Assembly: GCA_963773835.1 (NCBI GenBank)
Contig: CAVZCQ010000003.1
Coordinates: forward strand, 1-64,000
DNA from: JOPF136 sp963773835
Lineage (GTDB): Bacteria > Acidobacteriota > Terriglobia > Acidiferrales > UBA7541
Direction: 5' to 3'
Length of the DNA stretch: 64,000 nucleotides
Made by a program: the position numbers and the translations under genes. Of this stretch, positions 23,275 to 31,613 are shown piece after piece. The number at the start of each line of letters is the position of its first letter. Position 1 is the first letter of the stretch. The notes under the pieces were generated by a model. The model was not told the DNA's origin, made no database searches, and saw nothing but the letters and a program-made list of their open reading frames with translations.

Positions 23275-23404
23275 ATGCCAACAAAAAGTCGCGAAGAGAA
23301 TTCCCCTTGCGCCTCTCAGGTGTGATGAGGCTCTGGGCCGCATCGTTCATGCGAAGATGGAGAAGGGGAAGAAAGTTTGGAAGCAACTTTTGAGGAAGGG
23401 TTAG
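23275..23404 (+). other. possible decayed short gene
   Basis: An ATG at 23275 opens 'MPTKSREE' and then fails in frame. The neighbouring frame continues 'RCDEALGRIVHAKMEKGKKV' to a TAG at 23402-23404. The second part looks protein-like and may be the end of a small gene split by a one-base indel. Evidence is limited to composition. Confidence 0.2.
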
Positions 23405-23769
23405 TCTCCTTTGCAGAGTTTAACGCGACCGTCCAAGTCAAGCAGACGAATATAGGGCCGTTGTTGACAGACATCGGCTCTTAGGTTTTGGAAGGCAGGG
23501 GCCACAATAGTTTTAGATTCGGCGGATTCCATGGCTTCGATTTGAAGTTCGTTGAGCCGCACCACGGATTTTGTCAGCCTGAGCGTTTCCTCTGCCGGTA
23601 CGCGCTTGGTCATGTCGAGTACAAACAGGCTGTTGAGTTGAATCAGGACATCGCTGGCGGATACGGCGCGTGGTTCGTTGACCTGTTGCCCGCGTACAGG
23701 TCCGGTCGCAACGAGAAATACCGCTGTCAGTCCGGCCAGCAGCATCTTTTTAATGGTCATTCTTCGCAT
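23401..23769 (-). CDS. secreted hypothetical protein
   Basis: This 122-residue product starts with a typical Sec signal ('MTIKKMLLAGLTAVFLVATG' then 'PVRGQQ', probable cleavage after Gly or Gln-adjacent Ala-free site). The mature part is short and helical, with two cysteines near the end ('ADVCQQRPYIRLLDLDGRVK' then 'LCKGD') that could form a disulfide in the periplasm. It stands alone between the Ntn-hydrolase unit and a plus-strand membrane gene. No family recognised. Confidence 0.45.
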   Translation of the reverse strand: MRRMTIKKMLLAGLTAVFLVATGPVRGQQVNEPRAVSASDVLIQLNSLFVLDMTKRVPAEETLRLTKSVVRLNELQIEAMESAESKTIVAPAFQNLRADVCQQRPYIRLLDLDGRVKLCKGD

Positions 23770-23889
23770 GCAATGCCCCTAAGCCTCTGTACCCAGCCAA
23801 TAGGGTACCAGTTTGTTTGTTATGCTCTAAACGACCTCAAAGGCTGGTAGTGGTGCAGTTTGAAGTGGGGAGGGCTTGTCCACCAAACC

Positions 23890-24585
23890 ATGTCCTATTA
23901 TGGCTCAGTTGCCGCGAGAGCTTTCACGGAAACGAAAAACGTCTGGAACCTGCATAGGTTCTTGGGGGTCCTGGGCGCTCCTTCCAGCGGCATACTCCTG
24001 CACCTTATCACCAAAGGAAAAACCGCGGTGATCGGTTGGCAAGACATTATTCTTCCTGCGCTATTCGCATATGCCGTGTGTTTCGTGCTGAGCTATTTGA
24101 TAATTTTCGTTCGCGCCCCTGCGATTATGGATCGGGAACGCAGAATAACGATAGCCGCCCTCACCGAAGAGAATTCCTCCTTGCGGTCAAATGGCGTCTT
24201 GACTCGCCAGCAAGAGCGCCAGATTGATAGTGTGCGCGAGCGTCTCACAAACTTTTCGGACGAAGAGAAGGCCGTGTTGAGATTTATCCTAGACAACGGA
24301 GCTGTGGACTACGCTCAGATAATGGCAGCGGGCTTCCAGAGCGCCTTAGTATTTGAAGCCCGGAAAAAGGGAAAGGCTTACGCGTTGATAACGGAGACAC
24401 ACACGCAAATTCACGGTCCAATGGAGAGATACTTCGGGCCACGTAGTTTGTCAGCGTATCAAATTAATCCGGCTATTGAGTCACCTCTGAGGAAGATTCT
24501 TGACGAACCATCGGATGGCCCGGTGCGACTGCCTGGCCAAAACGCGAAGCCGAAAGAGGGCGCGTCGGGCGACAAAAAATTGTGA
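23890..24585 (+). CDS. membrane protein of unknown function
   Basis: The 231-residue product has two membrane segments in its first half ('FLGVLGAPSSGILLHLI' and 'ILPALFAYAVCFVLSYLIIF'), then a cytoplasmic coiled-coil-prone helix ('IMDRERRITIAALTEENSSL' onwards) and a soluble domain of about 90 residues ('SDEEKAVLRFILDNGAVDYA'), which could be a winged-helix-like module. I chose ATG 23890; an upstream TTG at 23860 is possible. It is the last gene before the tRNA-Val fragment. Function unknown. Confidence 0.45.
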   Translation: MSYYGSVAARAFTETKNVWNLHRFLGVLGAPSSGILLHLITKGKTAVIGWQDIILPALFAYAVCFVLSYLIIFVRAPAIMDRERRITIAALTEENSSLRSNGVLTRQQERQIDSVRERLTNFSDEEKAVLRFILDNGAVDYAQIMAAGFQSALVFEARKKGKAYALITETHTQIHGPMERYFGPRSLSAYQINPAIESPLRKILDEPSDGPVRLPGQNAKPKEGASGDKKL

Positions 24586-24744
24586 CGTAAATTGTGACGT
24601 AAGCCCCTCACCCAAGCTCCTGCAAGTTCTTAAGACACAGTAAAACGCGTTACCAGAGTTGGCGGAGCACTTCCACCCAAGGACCATTCATTTTCTGCAA
24701 GTTAATCCTATTTCTTCTCATCTTCTGTCGAATCGGAATTCGTT

Positions 24745-24788
24745 TTGACACGGTAGAGGTCTGGGTTCGAGCCCCCACGGGCCTGCCA
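24745..24788 (+). repeat. 3' fragment of tRNA-Val marking the island edge (att-like)
   Basis: From the anticodon loop to CCA this sequence matches the intact tRNA-Val at 19973-20049 with one deleted G in the T-stem run and two substitutions. It lacks the acceptor 5' strand and D-arm. It is in the opposite orientation to the intact tRNA. A partial tRNA copy is what integrase-mediated insertion leaves at the far end of an island. The chromosomal operon begins immediately to the right. Confidence 0.8.
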
Positions 24789-24794
24789 TGATTC

Positions 24795-25685
24795 CTACGA
24801 CGCTGGCGCGATCTGCTGACTGAAGAGCCCGGATTTCAACATCACCATCATCATGGAAAAGTCGCCAATGAGTTCGCAGCCGGCGATCAGCACGATGTGC
24901 ACGGGAGAATGTGCAGTGGAGTGCAAAGGCGAAAGAAGCAAGGTAGCCACCAGCCCGACCAGCAGGACGAGCCCAAAAAAAGCCCGGGCATAGGTTCCGC
25001 GGAGCCATTCGCGCAGGGACTCGCGGGCGGCAGGAAGCGACCGGCCCATTCGATACAGGTAAACCGCCAAAAGGAAGAAGTTGGCGACGAGCAGCCCTTG
25101 CTCGAGAGATTCGAGACCAGCAGGAAGAAACTCACCGCGAAGCTCGCGAATCGTCAATGAAAGCGTGACGCCTCCGAGAGACGCATACATGAACAACAAG
25201 AGCGGCAGCAGATAAGTCCGCCAGAAGGCCACGCCTGCGGAAGACCTCATGAGGAAACCGTCATAACAGGCGATGAACAACGCAGAAGCAGCGGCGAGCA
25301 CGAAAGTGAAATTGGCGGCCGACGCGGAAAAATGAATCCACTGCGAGTGAGCTTGAAGCAAGATGCTTGCAAAGCCGGAGACCATGAAGACGCCCATGGC
25401 CCATATCCCGCGGGCGATCCAGGAGCGGTCCGGCCGCCGGGCAGCGGCCAGGAAGCGCTCCGGCCGGCCAAGAAAAAGAAGATGCGCGGTGTTTTTGCCC
25501 ACGACGACGATCAGGAAACCAGCGATCATTCCCGCAACATCCCTGGTGATCAGCGAGACGAGGAATAATCCGCCACCGACACCGCCAAAGAAGAAGGCGG
25601 TTCCGATCAGCCAGTTCCAGAACGTCTGGCGGTGATATCCGGGTGCGAACCGGTGGGGGGCAATCAACAACTCTCGTGTGGCCAT
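24795..25685 (-). CDS. NrfD/PsrC-type membrane subunit of a molybdoenzyme
   Basis: This 296-residue protein has eight or nine membrane helices, beginning 'FWNWLIGTAFFFGGVGGGLF' and ending 'IVLIAGCELIGDFSMMMVML'. 'GGVGGGLFL' and the conserved acidic residue in the last helix pair fit the NrfD/PsrC family, which anchors Fe-S subunits and exchanges electrons with quinone. It is the last gene of an operon Rrf2-A-B-C, 36 bp after the Fe-S subunit gene. A GGAG site precedes its ATG. It ends only 6 bp from the tRNA-Val fragment, so the integration site is directly behind its stop codon. Confidence 0.85.
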   Translation of the reverse strand: MATRELLIAPHRFAPGYHRQTFWNWLIGTAFFFGGVGGGLFLVSLITRDVAGMIAGFLIVVVGKNTAHLLFLGRPERFLAAARRPDRSWIARGIWAMGVFMVSGFASILLQAHSQWIHFSASAANFTFVLAAASALFIACYDGFLMRSSAGVAFWRTYLLPLLLFMYASLGGVTLSLTIRELRGEFLPAGLESLEQGLLVANFFLLAVYLYRMGRSLPAARESLREWLRGTYARAFFGLVLLVGLVATLLLSPLHSTAHSPVHIVLIAGCELIGDFSMMMVMLKSGLFSQQIAPAS

Positions 25686-25721
25686 ATATCTTCTCCGTTC
25701 GACTGCCGGAAAATTCGCGGG

Positions 25722-26336
25722 CTAGGCATCGAGATAAAAGACATTCGGTTTTGTGCCGTACTCCGGGAGCAAGGCCCAGCCGTTTCTTTCCTTCACCAGA
25801 CGCTGCAATTTGCCGTGTTCCTCTTCCCAGTCGCCGAAAATGCGGGCGTCGGTGGGACAGGTGACCACGCACGCGGGCTCGAGGCCCTGGTCCACGCGGT
25901 GGGCGCAGAGCGTGCACTTGATGTTGGTGCCTTCGTCGAAGTCCACGAACTTGACGGCTTCCATGGGGCTGATTCCGTCGCTGCTGTATCCATGCTGGAG
26001 CAGTCCGTGCTCGATGAAGTGGCGGTTCATATAAGGACAGGCGACGTTGCAGGCGCGGCAGCCGATGCATAGTTTGTGGTCCACCATCACAATGCCGTCA
26101 GGCCGGATGTAGGTGGCTCCGGTGGGGCAAGCCCGGGCGCAGGGCGCATCCGAGCAATGATTGCAGAGCGTGGGGAGGAAGGTGCGCCTGGTCTGGGGAT
26201 AGGTCCCGACCTCATGAGTCACGACGCGGGCGAAGTGAATGCCTTCGGGCGTTCCGTTTTCCTGCTTGCAGGCCAGCGTGCAGGCATTGCAGCCGATGCA
26301 GCGCTTGAGGTCAACCACCATTCCCAGTCGAGCCAT
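25722..26336 (-). CDS. four-cluster Fe-S electron transfer subunit (DmsB/PsrB-like)
   Basis: The 204-residue protein has four ferredoxin-type cysteine groups: 'CIGCNACTLACKQENGTPEG', 'CNHCSDAPCARACPTGA', 'CIGCRACNVACPYMNRHF' and 'CTLCAHRVDQGLEPACVVTC'. This is the DmsB/PsrB/TtrB arrangement for four [4Fe-4S] clusters wiring a molybdoenzyme to its NrfD-type anchor. It carries no signal peptide; such subunits usually travel with the catalytic subunit. I prefer ATG 26336 over the adjacent GTG. It lies 65 bp after the catalytic gene. Confidence 0.9.
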   Translation of the reverse strand: MARLGMVVDLKRCIGCNACTLACKQENGTPEGIHFARVVTHEVGTYPQTRRTFLPTLCNHCSDAPCARACPTGATYIRPDGIVMVDHKLCIGCRACNVACPYMNRHFIEHGLLQHGYSSDGISPMEAVKFVDFDEGTNIKCTLCAHRVDQGLEPACVVTCPTDARIFGDWEEEHGKLQRLVKERNGWALLPEYGTKPNVFYLDA

Positions 26337-26401
26337 CACAGCACCTCACGAAGCAAAGTTGAAGAACCGCCGGCCAGGTGAAGAAAGATCGGCATGGCCG
26401 C

Positions 26402-28915
26402 TCACCCTTTCAGGCGTTCGACGCGCACGCGCGCGGTGGACTCGAGTCCGCCGGTCGCGCTATCGGTATATTTCATGGAGCCGGTCAGCAGCCGGTTGAA
26501 GTGCGTTCCCCGCTCCCTCACCCGCTTGTTTGTCACGACTTTACGGGTGATGGCGTTGCTCACCCCGAAGACCTGAGGATGGATGCCCTCCACAACCTGC
26601 ACCCCACCTTCGATGCTTCCCGCCGGTGAAGTCAACCGGATGCGGTCCCCGGTCTTGAATCCCAGTTTGCGGGCGGTGGCGGAATTGACCAGGATTCCTC
26701 CGTGAATGGGATCTTTCTCGCTCACCTCGGAAAGCCAGGGCATGACCATGGTATCGGCGAAGGTGTGCAGGCTCTCTTTGAAGGTGATGGCGAAATACTC
26801 GTATCCCGCCTTCGCGTCTTCAATCACCTGCGAGTTCTTCCAGAACGGAAGGGGCTGGTAATTATCGAGCGGCCAGTCTTTGATCCCGACTTCGGAGAAT
26901 TTGTTCCGCATGTCGTCGCCGGTGCGCTTGATGAACTCGAAATAGAAGGGGATTCGCAAGCCGTCGTAGGGCAGGTAGGTTTCCGCCGGGGTGCGGTAGC
27001 GCACGGCGTGCCCGTGCTCCTTGAACCACTCGAGTCCCCGGTCTTGCCCGTAAACGCTGCGGGCGTAGCGGTCCCAAAACTCCTCGACGGTGTGGCACTT
27101 GCCGGGATCCAGCAGACATGATGGCTTGGCCGTAAAGCCGCAAACCATATTCAAGAACTCATTCCAGTTGTCGCGAAAGCCGAGACGTTCGGACAATTCG
27201 GTGAGAATCTCGTAGGCGTCCCGGGTGTCGCCCAGCGGTTTGACCACCGGCTGGCGCAAGGCGTGGCCGGTGACGGCGGGCGGCTCCAGGCAATTGAGCA
27301 GGGTGGATTCAAGAAAGGTCAGATCCGGCAGGAAGACATCGGCCCACTGGGTGGATTCGGTTTCCTGAATTTCAATGGCTACGACGAATTTCATCCGCCC
27401 GAGGATTTCCTCGATCTTATCGGTCTCCGGCAAGTTCCACCACGGGTTGGAGTGGTAGATGAGCATGGCCTCGGGGCGGTAATTCAGGCCGAAGCGCTCC
27501 GGATTCAGCAGCGTCTCGGCATTGAGCTGTCCGGCGTCGAAACCGATGGGGAACCATTCATTCAAATGGGTGGAATCCGGCGGGTACTTGAAGACCGGTC
27601 CGGGATGAAGCTGGTGCGGCTCGGGCTTCAACATGCCATCTTCGCCGGGACTCACGAAGAAGCCGCGGTGATCGAGAGGAACGCCGAGATGCCCGCCGGG
27701 GACGTCGATGTTTCCCACCAGCATGTTGAAGAGTTTGAAGGTCATATTGTCAAACAGGCCGTTGCCATGGGATTGCGAGCCCCGGTAGTAATTGAGGGCC
27801 GCGGGACGATAGGGATAGGACCTGCCCTCGATCTCGATGGTGGCGCCGAGCTGAGCGGCATCCACAAACTCCCTGGCAATCTTCCGGATGGTGGAGGCGG
27901 GCACGGTGGTGACTTCGGCCATCTTTTCAGGCGAATGATCGTGCAGGATGTCTTTCCACACCTGGAAACCGGTGCGGACTCGCTTTCCTCCGTGGAGAAA
28001 GCTTCCTTCCAGAGCCATGGAGCCGGAGGGAACCTCATCCCAGGCATGAGGGGCGTTTGCGCGCAAATCCCAAACCTGGGCTTTGCCGGAAGCATCACGC
28101 AGGAAATCTCCATTTTCGTTCACGAGATACGGGGCGTTGGTGCGGTCGCGGAGGAAATCGCGGTCATAGCGGCGAAGTTCGTAGACGAGCACATGGGCCA
28201 TACCCAGGACGAAGGCACGATCCGTGCCCGGGAGAATCGGGATCCATTCATCCGCTTTTGCCGAAGCAATGGAGCAGCGCGGGTCGAGCGACACCACTTT
28301 CATGCCCCGCATGCGCGCATCGGCCATGCGCTTGGCGCTTCCGGAAAGATGGAGGTGGGAGGAAAAGCCGTCGCCCGAGCCGATCTGAATCCAGTAGTTG
28401 CAGTAGTCGTAGTCGTTGATGGAGGCAAAGGAGCCGTCCACGCTTCCGTTGACCGGATGATAGGAACCGCCACAATAATTTCCGAGCGAAGTGAAAAAAT
28501 TCGGGGAGCCGAAAACGGCGGGCCAGCCCCAGAAGAGGATTCGCTGGAAGTCACCGAGAGCACAGAGCAGCTTGCGGGGATCGTCGCGGCGCACCCGGCC
28601 CAACTCGCGCGCGACAATTTCGTAAGCTTCGTCCCAACTGATGCGCACCCATCCCGGATCCTCATGGAGACCCTTCTTGGGATTGGTGCGCTTCATGGGG
28701 TGGAGCACACGGGAGGAATCGTAAAGGCGGGCCAGGCCGGCGTTGCCTTTCGGGCAGAGCTTGCCCAGGTTGTCGGGGTTGGTGGGGTCGCCTTCGATCT
28801 TGAGCGCCACGCCGTTTTCGACATACACCTTGATTCCGCAGCCGTGCAGGCACATGCCACAGGTGCTGGGAATCCAACGCCCCGGGCCCGAAGTCAGTGC
28901 GGATGTGGTCGCCAT
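26402..28915 (-). CDS. molybdopterin oxidoreductase, catalytic subunit (PsrA/PhsA/TtrA-like)
   Basis: This 837-residue protein belongs to the DMSO-reductase superfamily. The N-terminal [4Fe-4S] site is 'STCGMCLHGCGIKVYVENG' with the fourth cysteine in 'GKLCPKGNAGL'. 'GNYCGGSYHPVNGS' holds the probable molybdenum-ligand cysteine. 'VSLDPRCSIASAKADEWIPI' and 'LPGTDRAFVLGMAHVL' are the dinucleotide-binding signatures, and the C-terminal barrel has 'VNSATARKLGFKTGDRIRL'. No twin-arginine signal is visible at the N-terminus, so the enzyme may be cytoplasmic or exported with another protein. Substrate is not decided; sulfur-compound, DMSO-like or arsenic oxyanion turnover are all possible. An AAGGAG site precedes the ATG, 11 bp after the Rrf2 gene. 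Confidence 0.88.
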   Translation of the reverse strand: MATTSALTSGPGRWIPSTCGMCLHGCGIKVYVENGVALKIEGDPTNPDNLGKLCPKGNAGLARLYDSSRVLHPMKRTNPKKGLHEDPGWVRISWDEAYEIVARELGRVRRDDPRKLLCALGDFQRILFWGWPAVFGSPNFFTSLGNYCGGSYHPVNGSVDGSFASINDYDYCNYWIQIGSGDGFSSHLHLSGSAKRMADARMRGMKVVSLDPRCSIASAKADEWIPILPGTDRAFVLGMAHVLVYELRRYDRDFLRDRTNAPYLVNENGDFLRDASGKAQVWDLRANAPHAWDEVPSGSMALEGSFLHGGKRVRTGFQVWKDILHDHSPEKMAEVTTVPASTIRKIAREFVDAAQLGATIEIEGRSYPYRPAALNYYRGSQSHGNGLFDNMTFKLFNMLVGNIDVPGGHLGVPLDHRGFFVSPGEDGMLKPEPHQLHPGPVFKYPPDSTHLNEWFPIGFDAGQLNAETLLNPERFGLNYRPEAMLIYHSNPWWNLPETDKIEEILGRMKFVVAIEIQETESTQWADVFLPDLTFLESTLLNCLEPPAVTGHALRQPVVKPLGDTRDAYEILTELSERLGFRDNWNEFLNMVCGFTAKPSCLLDPGKCHTVEEFWDRYARSVYGQDRGLEWFKEHGHAVRYRTPAETYLPYDGLRIPFYFEFIKRTGDDMRNKFSEVGIKDWPLDNYQPLPFWKNSQVIEDAKAGYEYFAITFKESLHTFADTMVMPWLSEVSEKDPIHGGILVNSATARKLGFKTGDRIRLTSPAGSIEGGVQVVEGIHPQVFGVSNAITRKVVTNKRVRERGTHFNRLLTGSMKYTDSATGGLESTARVRVERLKG

Positions 28916-28926
28916 CGTCGCTCTCC

Positions 28927-29400
28927 TTACTTCGTGGACGGAATCCCTTCCGGCGTATCGTCTGCGTTCGGAATCAGGACGTGGGTGGACTTACGCATCC
29001 GCGCCAGATCCGCCAGGGTGGTGCGGTCAAGATAATCCACAAACTGTTCCCGGACAGCAGCCCAGATTGGGTGCAGCAGGCACTGGCGGGGATTCCCGCA
29101 GGCATGATCTTCCAGAACGCAGTCGTCCAATTGCGAACCATCGATGGCCTGCACAATCGCCAGCAGCCGGATCTGGTCCGGCGGCACAGCCAACTCGTAG
29201 CCCCCGCCGATCCCCCGGAGGGAGCGCAGCATTCGGCATCGGCAGAGCGGCAGAAGCACCTTTCCGAGAAACGAGGGCGGGATACCTTCCTGATCGCAAA
29301 TCTCGCGGCTGCTGGAGAAGCGCTCTGGCGGTTGTTCCGCGAGATGGACCATGGCCCGGATGGCGTAAGAGCAGGGCCGGGATAAAATGCAGTTTGACAT
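28927..29400 (-). CDS. Rrf2-family Fe-S transcriptional regulator
   Basis: The 157-residue product has the Rrf2 winged helix ('CSYAIRAMVHLAEQPPE', 'SREICDQEGIPPSFLGKVLL', 'RGIGGGYELAVPPDQI') and three cysteines in 'DDCVLEDHACGNPRQCLLHP' (C-x6-C-x5-C), close to the cluster site of IscR and NsrR. Such regulators sense iron-sulfur status, nitric oxide or redox state. I chose ATG 29400, where the normal Rrf2 N-terminus begins. It is the first gene of the molybdoenzyme operon, so it probably controls its own operon. The PAS-LuxR gene is divergent, sharing the 104-bp promoter region. Confidence 0.88.
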   Translation of the reverse strand: MSNCILSRPCSYAIRAMVHLAEQPPERFSSSREICDQEGIPPSFLGKVLLPLCRCRMLRSLRGIGGGYELAVPPDQIRLLAIVQAIDGSQLDDCVLEDHACGNPRQCLLHPIWAAVREQFVDYLDRTTLADLARMRKSTHVLIPNADDTPEGIPSTK

Positions 29401-29504
29401 GACTAAACGAGTTCCATATCTTGATGTCGAGATTGTCCTCGCCCCGGTTTTTTTGCCAATCGTCACTTTGACCTAGCCTCTGGGGCGATTGTCACGGGCA
29501 TACA

Positions 29505-30158
29505 ATGTTGGAACGAGAGCTCTTCACGCTGCTGGAAAGCACGGCCGACGCCGCATTCAGCGTGGACGAGCAGGGCCTGATCCGTTCATGGAACCGCGCG
29601 GCAGAAAAGCTCTTTGGCTACCCCGCCGGCAAAGCGATCGACCAGCCATGTGCCGCGCTGTTTCAAGGCCGAGGCCCGCTTGGCAATACCGTCTGCTGTG
29701 AAGACTGTTCCGTGCTCGAGTGCGCGCACGCGAAGCGCGAGGTATCCGATTACGACCTGGAGGTGAAGGCCAGCAGCAGGCAAAGACTGTGGGTGAATGT
29801 CTCCATCCTGGTTTTCCTCGACGGCCGGACGAACCGGCGGCTGGTGGTGCACCTGGCCCGAGACATCACGAGCCGGAGGAAGAAAGAAGAGCTGGCGGAA
29901 AAGGTCCTCGGAGCTGCCCGGCAACTTGCCGTACTCTCGGATGAGCGCGCGCCCTCTCCACCGGTATCACCCTTGACCGAGCAGGAGCGGCGCGTGCTCT
30001 CGCTGCTGGCGGAAGGAAAAAGCCCTGCCGATGCGGCGAAAGCGCTGCATATCACCGCACGCACTTTGCGAAATCACATCCACAACTGCGGCCGGAAGCT
30101 GGGCACTCGGAGCCGCCTGGAAACCGTGATCCACGCCAGCCGGCAGAAGCTGATCTGA
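29505..30158 (+). CDS. PAS-LuxR transcriptional regulator with cysteine cluster
   Basis: This 217-residue protein has an N-terminal PAS domain ('LLESTADAAFSVDEQGLIRS', 'WNRAAEKLFGYPAGKAI') and a C-terminal LuxR-type helix-turn-helix ('LTEQERRVLSLLAEGKSPAD' and 'ALHITARTLRNHIHNCGRKL'). Within the PAS domain 'NTVCCEDCSVLECAHAKRE' holds four clustered cysteines that may bind a metal or Fe-S cluster for redox sensing. It is divergent from the Rrf2-led molybdoenzyme operon and is a likely second regulator of it. The DNA-binding class is firm; the ligand is not known. Confidence 0.82.
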   Translation: MLERELFTLLESTADAAFSVDEQGLIRSWNRAAEKLFGYPAGKAIDQPCAALFQGRGPLGNTVCCEDCSVLECAHAKREVSDYDLEVKASSRQRLWVNVSILVFLDGRTNRRLVVHLARDITSRRKKEELAEKVLGAARQLAVLSDERAPSPPVSPLTEQERRVLSLLAEGKSPADAAKALHITARTLRNHIHNCGRKLGTRSRLETVIHASRQKLI

Positions 30159-30219
30159 AATCCCCTTCCGCGTGACCGCTCGCAAATTGCTGGGGATGGC
30201 CGCCCGCCTCGGGAATCGA

Positions 30220-31608
30220 TTACTCGACGCGCTGCAAGTCGAGCGAGATGCGCACGCCGTTCACCAGCACCACGCTTTGATTGATGAGGTCCTGGTTGGT
30301 GATGCGCGCATCGGCAAATTCCCGCAGGGCTTTCAGAGGGCAGACGTATTCAATGGCTTCGGGCGAGCCGGAGGACGGTGACTGGAACTCAGTGAGGACG
30401 GTAATGTCGAGCGCGGGAAATTCCACTTCGGTGGAGATGCGGCTGAGCACGTCTTTCAATTGCGGGGCGAGGAACAGGTCGAAACTCTGCGCGGCGCGCT
30501 TATAAATGGAGGTGTGCTCGCGATCGAAGCGCGCGGGATTGCGCAAAGTGAGTTGCAGCGCCACGTGGTCCTGAAAGAGGACGAACGAAGGCGGCGCGTA
30601 ATCCACAAAGTGAAATTTCAGAAGGCCCTCTTTGGCCAGCGCGTCGAGTTCCGTCTGGTAACGCGTCTGGAGCCGCGCGACGTCCTGCTGGGTGGCCGCA
30701 GGCGCGTCTTCAAGCGGGGAAGAGGCGCGCGCGGGCGGCGCGGGCGAATCCAGACGGGAAACGGGCGTGCCGGGGTAGTTGGCGGGCGCAGCGGCCGGCG
30801 CCGGCAGAGCGGGCAGAAAACGGGGACTCGGCAGAGGCGTACCAGTCGCCGCGGGAGCCGCGGCTTCCGGCGGAGGCGGGTGGGAAGCCGGTGCAGCGGG
30901 CGAGCCACGGTCGAGCGTTTCCAGATCCATGGGCTCGCGCTCCACGAGAGACAGCCCGAACTCCTCCCCGTCCAGGAAGATCTGGGAACGATTCACAATC
31001 TCCTGGCGCGCGGAATCGGTAGAAGCCGCGGCGAGCGCAAAGGCATCCTCGCGGGGAAATACGGCAACCAGGATCTCTTTGCCCTCGTACTCATAGGTCT
31101 TCGATTTGCCGAGCACGTGGTATGAGATTTCCAGGCCGATGGCGTCGCAGGCCACGTCTGCCGGAATGTCATCTCTCACCAATCCCATGATGGGCAGAAA
31201 GACGGCGGTGAACACGCGCGCGGCACGCTCGTTGCGGGAGAGCCGCGCAGAGCTGAGCGCGGCGTTGTACCGGCCGGTGATTTTCAGCACGACGCGCCCG
31301 CGGAAGCGCACGAATTCGATGCCTCTCGGGTCCTGGCCCGCGATGGAGGAGGGATTCGCGCCTACGTATCGCGCCTGTGTGAACGGAAACGGAAACTTCG
31401 TCGCCGCAATGGCGCGGTTCAATGCCTTCAACTGTTGCAGGTACTTCGTCTGCAGTTCCCGCAACTCCGGACTGCGAATCTCCTGTGGGCTGACCTGTGC
31501 CCGGCCGGCGGGCGCGGCAGAAAGCCAGACGAGGACGGCAATCGCCAGGGCGCGCCGAGCTGCTCGGTGGCCGGCAGTGGCGCGCCGGCTGCGGGACGCG
31601 TTGCGCAT
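30220..31608 (-). CDS. secreted hypothetical protein, end of the cytochrome operon
   Basis: The 462-residue product starts with a basic region and a signal-like segment ('ALAIAVLVWLSAAPAGRAQ'). The mature protein has two similar domains separated by a Pro/Ala-rich linker of about 90 residues. The first domain contains 'LQTKYLQQLKALNRAIAATK' and 'FVRFRGRVVLKITGRYNAAL'; the second contains 'LQTRYQTELDALAKEGLLKF' and 'LFQDHVALQLTLRNPARFD'. The two thus look like an internal duplication. It lies 5 bp after the monohaem cytochrome gene and ends the operon. No cofactor motif is present; function is unknown. Confidence 0.6.
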   Translation of the reverse strand: MRNASRSRRATAGHRAARRALAIAVLVWLSAAPAGRAQVSPQEIRSPELRELQTKYLQQLKALNRAIAATKFPFPFTQARYVGANPSSIAGQDPRGIEFVRFRGRVVLKITGRYNAALSSARLSRNERAARVFTAVFLPIMGLVRDDIPADVACDAIGLEISYHVLGKSKTYEYEGKEILVAVFPREDAFALAAASTDSARQEIVNRSQIFLDGEEFGLSLVEREPMDLETLDRGSPAAPASHPPPPEAAAPAATGTPLPSPRFLPALPAPAAAPANYPGTPVSRLDSPAPPARASSPLEDAPAATQQDVARLQTRYQTELDALAKEGLLKFHFVDYAPPSFVLFQDHVALQLTLRNPARFDREHTSIYKRAAQSFDLFLAPQLKDVLSRISTEVEFPALDITVLTEFQSPSSGSPEAIEYVCPLKALREFADARITNQDLINQSVVLVNGVRISLDLQRVE

Positions 31609-31613
31609 GGGGG

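Noticed and set aside
27263..29035. A 590-codon plus-strand frame opposite the molybdoenzyme gene.
   Set aside because: The minus strand has the complete Fe-S and molybdopterin motifs; the plus frame has none.
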